From positions 22,115,411 to 22,179,410 of the forward strand of contig NC_067203.1 of assembly GCF_026262505.1 (NCBI RefSeq): a stretch of 64,000 bases of DNA, read 5' to 3'. This document shows, piece by piece, positions 8,888-17,559 of this stretch. Numbering within the stretch: the stretch's first letter is position 1; every line of letters starts with the position of its first letter. The stretch is from Trichomonas vaginalis G3. Its lineage: Eukaryota; Parabasalia; Trichomonadida; Trichomonadidae. A model generated the notes under the pieces. The model saw only the letters and a program-made list of their open reading frames with translations, was not told the DNA's origin and did not search any database. A program made the translations under genes and the position numbers.

Positions 8888-8935
8888 GTCTTTACATACA
8901 AAATAAAAAAATAAATAAAAATAAAACTAACTTTA
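8888..8935 (-). promoter_or_regulatory. Shared promoter block, copy 2
   Basis: This is the counterpart of the block at 7050-7088: A/T-rich run then GTATGTAAAGAC ending at the ATG of the gene at 8887. Conservation of both copies in otherwise unrelated flanks supports a promoter role. Confidence 0.65.
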
Positions 8936-8949
8936 TTTTTCTATCTTAA

Positions 8950-9540
8950 GGAAATTCATGAAAATTCAAGAGGGTGAAAAAACAGGTGAGAAAACAGGTG
9001 AGATCTCACCTCTTCACCTAAATTATATTTTAGGTGTAAATTTCCTAAACTGACTGACTGACTGACGGCACAAAGTGGCATAACGAAAACATTAATATAT
9101 AAAATTCATGAAAATTCATGAGGTGAGAAAACAGGTGAGAAAACAGGTGAGATCTCACCACTTCACCTAAATTATATTTTTGTCTGATTTACGCTCATTA
9201 CGATGAAGAAGTTTCGACAAAACATTTACGTTCATGTTTGACAAAACATATACGTTCATGTTTGACAAAACATTTACGATGAAATCATGAAAATTCAAGA
9301 GGTGAGAAAACAGGTGAGAAAACAGGTGAGATCTCACCACTTCACCTAAATTATATTTTTGTCTGATTTACGCTCATTACGATGAAGAAGTTTCGACAAA
9401 ACATTTACGTTCATGTTTGACAAAACATTTACGAAGAAGTTTCGACAAAACATTTACGATGAAATCATGAAAATTCATGAGGTTAGAAATGAGGGTAGAA
9501 ATGAGGTTAGATCTAACCATCTACCCTAAACATTATTTTT
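8950..9540 (+). repeat. Tandem array of multi-arm palindromes (E2-E5) with spacer repeats
   Basis: There is no gene here. Four modules centre at 8997-9010, 9146-9159, 9325-9338 (all GGTGAGATCTCACC) and 9505-9518 (GGTTAGATCTAACC). The two middle modules belong to a tandem unit of about 180 bp, whose spacer contains GATTTACGCTCATTACGATG and repeated TTCATGTTTGACAAAACAT pieces. Each module has two upstream GGTGA arms, the palindrome, a TTCACC arm, then an AT-rich tail. The last copy has changed on both sides so that pairing is kept. Confidence 0.85.
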
Positions 9541-9542
9541 GT

Positions 9543-9614
9543 TCATGGACTTCGTCCTCGCCGCTTCGGTCTGAAAGACCTCAGGACTCAAAGAGTCCGT
9601 TTGCGTCTTTATGT
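9543..9614. repeat. GC-rich double-hairpin repeat R3, long intergenic copy
   Basis: On the minus strand it reads GACGC, then GGACTC-TTT-GAGTCC, GGTCT-TTC-AGACC, GCGGC, then GGAC-GAA-GTCC-ATG. It has the same multi-hairpin order as the copy inside the second Maverick's polymerase at 63397-63465. It lies downstream of the integrase gene. Confidence 0.8.
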
Positions 9615-9685
9615 TAAAATAAATGGTATCATTAATAATACATGACTGTTCTCATTCATGTCTGATTTACATCTAATGAAAAAGT

Positions 9686-10771
9686 TTAGAAGAATTTTCT
9701 TATTCTTTCTGGCATATTTTTGTCTTTCCAGTACTCCCGCTCTAATGGTCCCAGATGTGTTGGCTTTGACTCTCTCAAGTTCTTAGATGGTATAACATCT
9801 TCAACGCCTCCTTCATATCTTACTTTATAAGTGTCATCGTTTATGTTATAGCCAAGTATTTCAATAACCACTCCTCGCTTTGCTTCGTCAATGGTTTCAG
9901 CAAGTTTGCCATTACTACTTTCGACTAATTTATGTCGAGGATAAAACGCAATAGAGTCGTCAGCAGCTTTTATAAGATATCCATTACCTTGCGTAGAGTC
10001 TACGATATAATAGTTTCTACTTAACCTTAAACGTTTCTTTGTCAACGGTTTGTCGTCAAGAACTACACGAACTTTTGTACCAGGAATGAGGGTAAATTGT
10101 GTTGAATTTCTGATATTTTGTGTTTGGCTTCGTTTCTTTTGTATATACTTTTCTTCTTGTTGTTGTGTCATTGAATTTGGTGTATGTCCTGTTGTAGAAT
10201 GTGTTGAGGAATTATATACTTCGAGAAAATGTTTCATTGTTTCTTCGGTAAAGTCTCGCTCTTGATTTAAATCTCTGAGCGTCCTTATGAAGCGGTTTAT
10301 GATGCCGAGTATGTTATGGTTATGGTCTTCAGTAGTGTAGTGAGTTATGTTATGCTTAATGAGAAAATCTGTGATTTCATTGCTGAGGTATGCACTGTCT
10401 TGGTCTGATGTTAAAGTACTTGGGCTATGTTCTGCTACAAACTTTTGTAAAACTCTTAACACTTCACGAGTTCCTTTATTTTTCATTGGATATGCATATG
10501 CTTTACGAGTGTTAACATTAATGAAGATGAGGAATGGTTTATGTCCTCCTTTCTTACTCTGAATGAGAGTGTCAAATTGGTATGCGTCAGGAGTGTTGGA
10601 GTAAATTGGTAAAAAGTAGTCGTAAGGGTTTATTTTTGTTTGATGTACAACATTTTTGTCAAAGAACCTTTTCACTTCAGCTCTGTTAGTAAATCCCCAA
10701 CTCTTTGCAGCTTCATTGAATTTCTTAAATGACCTCCATGGATGTTGTTCGAATACTTCTTTCAAGCTCAT
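9686..10771 (-). CDS. Maverick retrovirus-type integrase, catalytic Glu replaced
   Basis: The 361-residue protein is the element's integrase, expected to join element ends to target DNA. The RNase-H-like core shows D67 (YQFDTL) and D123 (LTSDQDS). The position 35 residues further on, where DD35E enzymes carry Glu, is N159 in GIINRFIRTLRD. The C-terminal part (about 225-340) is beta-rich and contains EILGYNINDDTYKVRYEGG, a chromo/Tudor-like barrel as expected for a c-integrase. Start ATG is preceded by AATAAAATCTTTAAC. The gene lies 40 bp downstream of nothing but the fibre gene's stop. Whether N159 means inactivity is uncertain without paralogues. Confidence 0.88.
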   Translation of the reverse strand: MSLKEVFEQHPWRSFKKFNEAAKSWGFTNRAEVKRFFDKNVVHQTKINPYDYFLPIYSNTPDAYQFDTLIQSKKGGHKPFLIFINVNTRKAYAYPMKNKGTREVLRVLQKFVAEHSPSTLTSDQDSAYLSNEITDFLIKHNITHYTTEDHNHNILGIINRFIRTLRDLNQERDFTEETMKHFLEVYNSSTHSTTGHTPNSMTQQQEEKYIQKKRSQTQNIRNSTQFTLIPGTKVRVVLDDKPLTKKRLRLSRNYYIVDSTQGNGYLIKAADDSIAFYPRHKLVESSNGKLAETIDEAKRGVVIEILGYNINDDTYKVRYEGGVEDVIPSKNLRESKPTHLGPLEREYWKDKNMPERIRKFF

Positions 10772-10811
10772 TTATGTAAAGTTAAAGATTTTATTCTAGG
10801 CTCAAGCGCGT

Positions 10812-13748
10812 TCATTGAACGCGGTACCATGCGAATACAGTCACAAATGGTGGCATGTAATCTGCACCCGAGCCTGTTGGATTTGTTGTGAAAGTGTGGG
10901 CATGATTTCCTGTGGTTCCACAGAAAATACCTGTGCTTGAATCTACTGGGTCACTTGAAATATCATATCTATGCATTCCCTGTCTATCCGAACCTGCTGC
11001 AAGATTTGTATAACCTCTTTTTGTTATTGAATGTGAATGACTACCTGTTGTGTTTGTAGTTCCTGTATGAGTGTGCGGTGGAAGGTTTGCTTCTTTAATT
11101 TTCTTCGAACCTCCTGTTTGCTTTGAAGAGTTAGCACAGTATAAGAATTTGTCTACAATCTGCTGCCATGTACCAAAACCTAAAACACTTGCTGGATTTG
11201 TTGAGTTCATTGACGTATAAATAGAGCCTATAGGATATAATGTTTGAAGTATTTCTGTCTTTAATGTTTGAAGCTCTGTTTTGTCAGCTTTCTTATCTAA
11301 CATTGTTGGTAGTTCATATGCTTCAAAGTTTCTGGCATGATCTTCGATATTCCTGCAACTCTTATCTAAATTGTTAAGAGTATCTTTTACGCTTGTACTT
11401 GGATTTTCTAATGGTGCACTTGAACCAAGGTCAAAGTTCAATATTATGTCGTCTGCTCTAACAGTAGTGAAGGATTTATGTGTATGATTTTTGTCAGCTT
11501 TCTTATCTAACATTGCTGGTAGTTCATATGCTTCAAAGTTTCTGGCATGATCTTCGATATTCATACATTTACCATTTAAGGAGTTTAGTGTATCTTTTAC
11601 GCTTGTACTCGGATTCTCTAAAGGTGCACTTGAACCCAAATCATAGTTCAATATTATGTCGTCTGCTCTAACAGTAGTGAAGGATTTATGTGTATGATTT
11701 TTGTCGGCTTTGTTGTCTAAAGAAGTTTGAAGTTCATTTATATCGGAGATATTGTGTTTATGAGATTTCAAAACTTTGTTCGTTGCGTCAAGTTCATTTT
11801 TGTCAGCTTTACTTTTAATAGCATCTTCAAAAGTTATTTTTGCCTTAACTCTTAACATAAATCTTGGTTCAACTAATACACCGTTAACAAAGAAGTATGA
11901 AGCATAAATTTCAGCGTTATAACCAAATGTTTGTGGTGCTATACCTGTGTCATACTGTACAGTACAGTGTATGTCATAACCTTTAGCACGAATGAATTTA
12001 TATCTTCTTTCATTAACATTTTTCGTCTTCACTTCTTCATCCTGTGTTAAATATCCATGATAGTCCGTTATAATCTGTTCGTCTGAACTTATATAATGAA
12101 CATGGTTCTTGTCCGCTTTACTATTTAATGTAGCTTGAAGTTCATTTATATCGGAGATATTGTGTTTATGTTCTTTATCTGCTTTTTCGGCTAATTTCTC
12201 TTCTATCTCATTTATTTCAAGTTCATGCCTACCACCACCTCCCGAAGAAGTATTTTTCTTCAGCTCTTGAAGAACGTCCACTTCGCCATCTTTGGTGTCA
12301 ATAATGAGACTTTGTGTTAAAACCTTTCCTGTCTTAATGGATGTTTGTAAAACTTCTTCTTCACCATGTTCGGGGTCATGGTCGTCATCATATCTTGTGA
12401 AATCAGAGATGTTGTCATACATTAAGCATATCTGTCTCAAAAGTTCTGCTATTTGAAACTGGAACGAAAGATATACAGAACTTTCATCATCTCCTAAAGT
12501 CAAGTCTGCTTTCTTAAGTATTTCTTGAATGTATGCAATGAGAACAGAGTACCTTGGAAAATATTCGAACAATATTTCATTAGTTGTTGGTTTTGGTGGT
12601 TCTTCTGGAGTTTCTGTTGTTTCAGTTCCTTCTGTAGGTTCTGTTGGAGTTTCTGCATCTCTTGACTTCAATGCTCTTGCTCTCAAAGACCTAAATGTTA
12701 GAGCACCAGGTTTTACAAAGGACTTTATAAATGCTTTAATAGTTCCTGGTAAGTTATTGTTAGCATTAAGTAAGTTCCTTATGCTTCCATCATGTACGTC
12801 CATAGCACTATGTAAAAAATCTATACTTTTCTTGTAGTCAGCAATAGACTGACTGTGATTTTTTAAAGATTTGTCAATACCTTTAAGCCAATCTTCATGC
12901 ATGTCTGATACTGAGCCAAGAATATCATTTGCTTCCTTTAGTGTATTTTGTGCTTCTCGTAAAGTATCCAATCCCGTACGTGCATTGTTTGCTATACGTC
13001 TTACAGTATCTATTTGACTCCTTGTTTCTTGCATCCAACCAGATAAAGTTTTAATAGTATCCGAACCATTTGAAATGAAGTTCAAAGCATTTTTAACGTC
13101 ATCTAAAACTTGTTCACCAAGTACTGCCCATATCTTTCCGATTTGGTATTGAAGAACTCCATATGAAGCAGCTGTTAAACCAGTATTTATAAGGTCCCAT
13201 ATCCATGATTTAGCAGTTTTTCCATCCTTTCCATCCTTTCCATCCAAACCGTTTTCGCCTTGAGGTCCTTGTATTCCTTGTATTCCTTGTATTCCTTGTG
13301 GTCCTTGAGGTCCGGTGTCACCCTTCTCTCTTTTCAGTTCATCTTTATGTTCGTTATAATATTCTAATGTCATAAGGTGTACATCATTACTGCTACCAGC
13401 AACGCCGAGAATTTGTTTCTCATTCATGACTAAATTCTTTAGGCATTTAATGTTGTCGTCAAATCGAAAGCTCTTTAACAATTCAATGAGAACATTTAAT
13501 ACTTTCACTAATGAGGCATCTACTGTAGAATTTATATATTGCACCGTTCCATCATTTATGATAGGAACTTTACTTATTGTAATGAATGGGTCATAAGTAT
13601 TAAAAGTATCGAAATCAATGACTTTTTTAGTTTTTCCATCGTCAATGACTAAATCATTACCTTCCACTGTTAAAGTTGAGTTTTCGTTTACTAGTTCATG
13701 TGCTCTTCTTGCTTCATTTGTTTCATACGCATATGCAGCAATAGTCAT
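10812..13748 (-). CDS. Collagen-like fibre protein with phage tail-collar C-terminus
   Basis: The 978-residue product looks like a trimeric fibre. Residues about 143-175 are G-X-Y collagen-like triplets (GPQGPQGIQGIQG, then GLDGKDGKDGK). Residues 190-340 are helical, probably coiled coil. From about 520 on there are repeated SKADKNHxH units typical of fibre shafts, including a tandem 70-residue duplication (11,280-11,710). The C-terminus (836-978) has YPIGSIYTS, GFGTWQQI, PPHTHTG and MPPFVTVFAWYR, the layout of phage tail-collar or baseplate wedge domains. A Thr/Glu/Pro linker lies near 365. By analogy it would mount on a particle vertex and bind a host surface. It is divergent from 13766. 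Confidence 0.85.
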   Translation of the reverse strand: MTIAAYAYETNEARRAHELVNENSTLTVEGNDLVIDDGKTKKVIDFDTFNTYDPFITISKVPIINDGTVQYINSTVDASLVKVLNVLIELLKSFRFDDNIKCLKNLVMNEKQILGVAGSSNDVHLMTLEYYNEHKDELKREKGDTGPQGPQGIQGIQGIQGPQGENGLDGKDGKDGKTAKSWIWDLINTGLTAASYGVLQYQIGKIWAVLGEQVLDDVKNALNFISNGSDTIKTLSGWMQETRSQIDTVRRIANNARTGLDTLREAQNTLKEANDILGSVSDMHEDWLKGIDKSLKNHSQSIADYKKSIDFLHSAMDVHDGSIRNLLNANNNLPGTIKAFIKSFVKPGALTFRSLRARALKSRDAETPTEPTEGTETTETPEEPPKPTTNEILFEYFPRYSVLIAYIQEILKKADLTLGDDESSVYLSFQFQIAELLRQICLMYDNISDFTRYDDDHDPEHGEEEVLQTSIKTGKVLTQSLIIDTKDGEVDVLQELKKNTSSGGGGRHELEINEIEEKLAEKADKEHKHNISDINELQATLNSKADKNHVHYISSDEQIITDYHGYLTQDEEVKTKNVNERRYKFIRAKGYDIHCTVQYDTGIAPQTFGYNAEIYASYFFVNGVLVEPRFMLRVKAKITFEDAIKSKADKNELDATNKVLKSHKHNISDINELQTSLDNKADKNHTHKSFTTVRADDIILNYDLGSSAPLENPSTSVKDTLNSLNGKCMNIEDHARNFEAYELPAMLDKKADKNHTHKSFTTVRADDIILNFDLGSSAPLENPSTSVKDTLNNLDKSCRNIEDHARNFEAYELPTMLDKKADKTELQTLKTEILQTLYPIGSIYTSMNSTNPASVLGFGTWQQIVDKFLYCANSSKQTGGSKKIKEANLPPHTHTGTTNTTGSHSHSITKRGYTNLAAGSDRQGMHRYDISSDPVDSSTGIFCGTTGNHAHTFTTNPTGSGADYMPPFVTVFAWYRVQ
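11280..11710 (-). repeat. Tandem 210 bp repeat in the fibre gene
   Basis: Two nearly identical 70-codon units, each starting KADKNHTHKSFTTVRADD, lie side by side in the fibre shaft. Differences are few and mostly clustered in the middle, as expected for a recent unequal exchange that changes fibre length. Confidence 0.85.
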
Positions 13749-13765
13749 ATTTTAATGAGAATAAA
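13749..13765. promoter_or_regulatory. 17 bp bidirectional promoter
   Basis: Only 17 bp (ATTTTAATGAGAATAAA plus the neighbouring base) separate divergent start codons at 13748 (-) and 13766 (+). Read from the minus side it gives ATTTTATTCTCATTAAAAT before the ATG. The same layout recurs at 16662-16677 and 15355-15388. Confidence 0.6.
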
Positions 13766-14530
13766 ATGTTGTTCTATTTGCAAAGTACAGACCCAAACGA
13801 ATACGGGACAGTAAAGCTACAAACAAACTTAGGTCTTCAGAATGAAGCGCTTGCTTTCAGAGTTGTTGACTTCAATACTATCGCAACTTTTGTCATAACA
13901 GATGAAACAGATTTCATAGAGATTGAAATAGATGACAAAAGAAGTTTTATAACATTTCCTAACAGAGCAGAGTATAGAATAGATAAAATTGCTGGAGTCA
14001 TAGATACTCTCATAAATGAAGAAACTATTGACAACATAGATGTCGAACTCTCTTCTGAGGGAACATTGAAGTTCAGTAGCAAGAAAGAGTTCAAGATAAC
14101 ACGAATGAGTCATAGAGTTCAATTGCTTTTAGGAGCATACCATATGACATTTCCTTTGAAAAGTGTTGACAAAACGATTGAGATGAAATCTGTTCCATAC
14201 GTATGTTATGGTAATTGTTTATACATTGAGTCTAAAATAGCTAATGTCACAGGCATTTCAGGAGTTAATAGTAAAGGTTCAGTAGAATATAAATCCTTCT
14301 GTTATGCAGTCAATTCAATGTTCATTCCAAACGTTCCTGTCATAGCAACTCATTTAGGTAAATGGGTTCGCATTAGTCCTCATAATTTGAAAGACATGCA
14401 ATTCAGACTTGTTGACTTTCAAGGCGAGCCTGTAGAACTGAAGGCACCAGTGCGAATGACTGTTGAAGTTGACTTTTTAGAAAATATTAAATGCAACAGC
14501 TTACAAGAGAACTCAGAGCTAAAAATATAA
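13766..14530 (+). CDS. Jelly-roll-like structural protein of the Maverick (candidate)
   Basis: The 254-residue product is beta-rich throughout. Its C-terminal segment KDMQFRLVDFQGEPVELKAP followed by MTVEVDF resembles the closing strands of jelly-roll capsid proteins, and residues 30-60 (VDFNTIATFVITDETDFIEI) also suggest alternating strands. The gene shares its promoter with the fibre gene, which fits joint production of virion parts. The 3' end overlaps a small broken gene beginning at 14491. The frame continues through a TAAATG-like junction, so the last 13 residues may not be original. Identification is by pattern and context only. Confidence 0.55.
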   Translation: MLFYLQSTDPNEYGTVKLQTNLGLQNEALAFRVVDFNTIATFVITDETDFIEIEIDDKRSFITFPNRAEYRIDKIAGVIDTLINEETIDNIDVELSSEGTLKFSSKKEFKITRMSHRVQLLLGAYHMTFPLKSVDKTIEMKSVPYVCYGNCLYIESKIANVTGISGVNSKGSVEYKSFCYAVNSMFIPNVPVIATHLGKWVRISPHNLKDMQFRLVDFQGEPVELKAPVRMTVEVDFLENIKCNSLQENSELKI

Positions 14531-14730
14531 AGTATGAATGTTATGTATTAGGTCATGAACTTTGGTTGTTGCTGTTTGATGAAACAATGAGTTAGTTTGT
14601 CAGTCAAGAGAACAGAAAAATATTGTGTTAGTGAAAACTGCACCAAGTCAATAAGATTGGTTTGCATTATGAAGATGAGTTCGATACTGTTGAAGAAGTT
14701 TTGGATAGATATTACAAATTGCTAACTTGA
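14491..14730 (+). pseudogene. Broken small Maverick gene
   Basis: From ATG 14491 a frame runs MQQLTRELRAKNIKYEC and then YVLGHELWLLLFDETMS to a stop near 14592. Coding-like sequence continues in other frames (EKYCVSENCTKSIRLV, then HYEDEFDTVEEVLDRYYKL) to TGA 14728-14730. At least two frameshifts and stops are needed to explain this. It would have been about 80 residues. No function is recognised. Its start lies inside the 3' end of the preceding jelly-roll gene. Confidence 0.6.
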
Positions 14731-14744
14731 AATTTTTTGACTGA

Positions 14745-15354
14745 CTGCTTTAATTTACTAAAACATATTTCAAGCAAAGTTTATATTCTGTTGAAGTTTT
14801 GTATACTCGTTCGAATTTTATACTTAAACTCAACTCCTGTAGTTCTGGTGTTTCAATGATGCGGATGTTACCTATTTTCATGATAGTGGAGTTTGACCAC
14901 AGCATTCGATTTCAGGGTCGAGATAGTCAATGACACATTGTTTCCTGTTATTCGTGATATAACATTTTCAAGGTCCTCCTTTGTTAGAATTATTTGGTTC
15001 TTGCTTATAAGATTTGTCAAGCTTTTATCGTCTTTGAGTAAGATAGTTTGGTATAACTGAGAAAGGTTAATGGTCTACGTTATCTGAAGGATTTGTTTGA
15101 ACATTTGTGTAAGGATTGTCGTTGGCTTCTCTTGAAAGAATTTGGTCCAGTGGTGGATACTCTAACTTAACATCTGTGTAGCGTTAGCGTTTGAAGCTGT
15201 GTTTAAATTCACGACTTAGTTCTGGTTCTTTTTCTTTTCAAACACTCCGAATATAGTTCTTTATGACAATATTGTTTGTCGTTCGTGAGTCAACATTTGA
15301 TGTTGGTTCAATTGGAAATTAACGGCACCAGCGTAAGATGGATTTGCTTCTCAT
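14745..15354 (-). pseudogene. Maverick gene broken by several frameshifts
   Basis: The minus strand from ATG 15354 shows successive coding-like pieces in different frames: NPSYAGAVNFQLNQHQMLTH, KEPELSREFKHSFKR, DVKLEYPPLDQILSREAND, INLSQLYQTILLKDDKSL and KIGNIRIIETPELQELSLS. Joined in order they would cover about 215 codons, so five or so indels have accumulated. It shares a divergent promoter with the broken gene at 15389. The family is not recognised; a virion protein is likely only from the neighbourhood. Confidence 0.6.
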
Positions 15355-15388
15355 TTCATATAGAATAAAAACCTTTTATATGTATGAA
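15355..15388. promoter_or_regulatory. Bidirectional promoter between two broken genes
   Basis: The left-reading side gives TTTTATTCTATATGAA-ATG and the right-reading side gives CTTTTATATGTATGAA-ATG. This symmetry is the clearest example of the TTTTAT-box promoter of the element. Confidence 0.6.
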
Positions 15389-15771
15389 ATGACATATACT
15401 CGACAAGGGTTTGAATGTAAAGCTAACGAATGAAATATTGTTGAATTCACTGAGACAGGTGCTGTGTATAAAGATGTAGAACTACTGACAAAAGAGCTAA
15501 GGGAAGAAGCAGGAACATGAACAAAGGGTGGAAGCCTATAAAAATTTATGTCAATGATGGCTCAGGAGGTTCAAACATAAAGTATGCAGAAAGTTATAGA
15601 GTTTATGCTCTCAAAGGTGAAAAGCCTTCATTTAAGAACAGCTATTCTAACGCATATCCTCAAAAGCTAACGGATGGGGAAGTGGATGATATGAATGACA
15701 GCAAAAATATTAACAGAAATGGCGACAGAGATGCATGGAATTTTGTTTACCATCAGTCAATTGAAGGTTAA
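15389..15771 (+). pseudogene. Broken small Maverick gene with internal stop and frameshift
   Basis: The frame starts MTYTRQGFECKANE at ATG 15389, meets TGA at 15431, continues NIVEFTETGAVYKDVELLT and ends at TGA 15518. The remainder is in another frame, the open 84-codon stretch starting MNKGWKPIKIYVNDGSGG and ending at 15771. One nonsense change plus one frameshift explain it. The original was about 127 residues and Gly/Asn/Tyr rich in its second half. It is convergent with the broken ATPase, with only 3 bp between stops. Confidence 0.65.
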
Positions 15772-15774
15772 ACT

Positions 15775-16661
15775 TTAAAACAATGTTGGTCGTTCCCATG
15801 GAATATTTTTGACTTTAATGGTATTAGTCATGATATGAATCTCAAGGTATGAACGAGGAGAGATGAGAGACTTATATGCTTCCCAAATTTCTTCAAAAGG
15901 TAATGTTATACCTGACTGTTTCCAAATGAGTTCAATGTCATAGCGTGAGAAACCTTGAAAGATAACGAAGTCAGTTATGAGACGTTTTATGTTTAAAGCA
16001 AGGAACGCCATGTTTGCATAAGTATTGCTACAGTTAAATGGTAATGTCTGACTTTAGTTATGATGTTAGCTAATGGTGAGTCAGGCTTTGACACTAAACC
16101 TTTTCCGGCGAAGTCGTCGCAAACGAGCAGAGTGTTTGAAGGATACTTTTTGAAGGGGTATTTTGAAAGTTTTGACAGAATGTAGTTTGTCAGTCGTTTC
16201 ATATCGTAAACTCCTGAGTACTGACGTAAGTGGTGTTTGTCAATAATTCTTTCCATCTCCTCAGAAGTCTTTTGCATTCCTGACTGTATAAATTCAACGA
16301 TGGCATAATATTTCCTCTTACGTCGAATGTAACGTTGAAGAAATTCAATGAGTTCACTGTCTGGAACTTTAACGACAGAGGCTTGAACTTTTGACATAAA
16401 TGTTTTCGCTGTTGAGTCCATAGAGTCTGAAGTTGCTGATATAATGATTTGGTCATAATATGAGTCATTTCCTAAACGTTCTGTTATGAGTATATGACGA
16501 ATGAGGTTGAATGTCTTTCCTGACCCCATCTTTCCACAATAGAAATACACACCATTTGAACAGAACTCATAATCTTTGCTGAAAGGAAGAATAAGAGAAG
16601 AGTTAAGTTTGTCTGTAGTTTCATTCATGTCTTCATCTACGTCATGTATTAAATGCTTCAT
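15775..16661 (-). pseudogene. Packaging ATPase (FtsK/HerA type), one frameshift
   Basis: This is the Maverick genome-packaging motor. The first open part (222 residues from ATG 16661) has Walker A GKMGSGKT at residues 43-50 and Walker B LLVCDD at 178-183. It then hits a stop shortly after ILMQTW. The continuation, with LALNIKRLITDFVIFQG and onward, is in the neighbouring frame to 15775. The break is near 16,005, where one base appears to be missing. Both motifs survive but the C-terminal part needed for the motor is out of frame. It is divergent from the jelly-roll gene at 16678. Confidence 0.85.
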
Positions 16662-16677
16662 TTTATCTCCATTAAAA
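16662..16677. promoter_or_regulatory. 16 bp bidirectional promoter
   Basis: The 16 bp TTTATCTCCATTAAAA lie between the divergent ATGs of the ATPase (16661, -) and the jelly-roll gene (16678, +). The sequence closely matches the one at 13749-13765. Confidence 0.6.
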
Positions 16678-17559
16678 ATGCAAGTCAGAAATATTCAGAA
16701 CATAGCACCGAGTCTAACTGACAAGAGTATAAAGATATACTATGAACACGTTATGATGAAACCTACCAAAATTCAAGAAAGTCAGTATACTTATGAATAT
16801 CCAAGACACTGGGTAGAGTATGTAGGAGGTGAGAAAGCTATTGAAATCAGACAGGTTCGAAGTATTCCAGCAGGAAGAACAATATTATTGAAGAACTTTA
16901 ATGTTTTGAGGTATAATGATGAAACAAAGAAGCAAGATAGTTTTCCTGTTGCTGTGTATGTGAACTTAGATACAGGAGATGACATGAAAGTTTTTAACAC
17001 AAAGCTTCAAACGGTAGTGAGAGAACAACTGACTGCGGAAGGACATCCATTACCTTCAGAAGTTACCATAGCATATAATTTTGAAACAAACTCAATAGAT
17101 TTTAAAGTCATCTCTGCAAAGAAGTCAGGATTTACATTTAATGAAGCAGATGCATATTCGAATGAAAACTTCAAAGCTATTGCATGGTTAGATAATGACG
17201 ATTGCTTTAAGAAAATATTTAAATACAGTGACTCAACGATGTCAATAGATGACCTTCGTGGAATGTTACCATCGACGTTTACAGTAGAAGGTTCAGCAGG
17301 ATTGCTTACAAGATTGTCAATTGGTGGTATTTGGTCTCGTGAGAACATTGTTATAAAATCCAGTATAAGTGAATTTGCTGAAGAATCTATATTATGTCTT
17401 TCAAACTACATGTATTCGCCGCCGAAGCATTATAGTATAACAAACTTTGTCAGTAAGTTTAACATAAGACTTGTCGAACCTTCTTCAATGAAAGATGTTG
17501 TGCTACCTAAAGATGGAAAGGATGGACTCATTATTGAGATGATTTTAATTGCATATTAA
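16678..17559 (+). CDS. Jelly-roll-like structural protein of the Maverick (candidate)
   Basis: The start is ATG 16678 (MQVRNIQNIAPSL, 293 residues); the longer frame to 16576 runs back through the ATPase promoter and gene. The product shares a layout with the product of 626-1483: YPRHWVEYVGGEK near residue 42, SIGGIWSRENIV near 222, PPKHYSITNF, then VVLPKDGKDGLIIEMILIAY at the C-terminus. Being paired with the packaging ATPase and followed by three small genes, it is the best candidate for a capsid or vertex protein. It ends in TAAATG, where the next gene starts. Confidence 0.6.
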   Translation: MQVRNIQNIAPSLTDKSIKIYYEHVMMKPTKIQESQYTYEYPRHWVEYVGGEKAIEIRQVRSIPAGRTILLKNFNVLRYNDETKKQDSFPVAVYVNLDTGDDMKVFNTKLQTVVREQLTAEGHPLPSEVTIAYNFETNSIDFKVISAKKSGFTFNEADAYSNENFKAIAWLDNDDCFKKIFKYSDSTMSIDDLRGMLPSTFTVEGSAGLLTRLSIGGIWSRENIVIKSSISEFAEESILCLSNYMYSPPKHYSITNFVSKFNIRLVEPSSMKDVVLPKDGKDGLIIEMILIAY

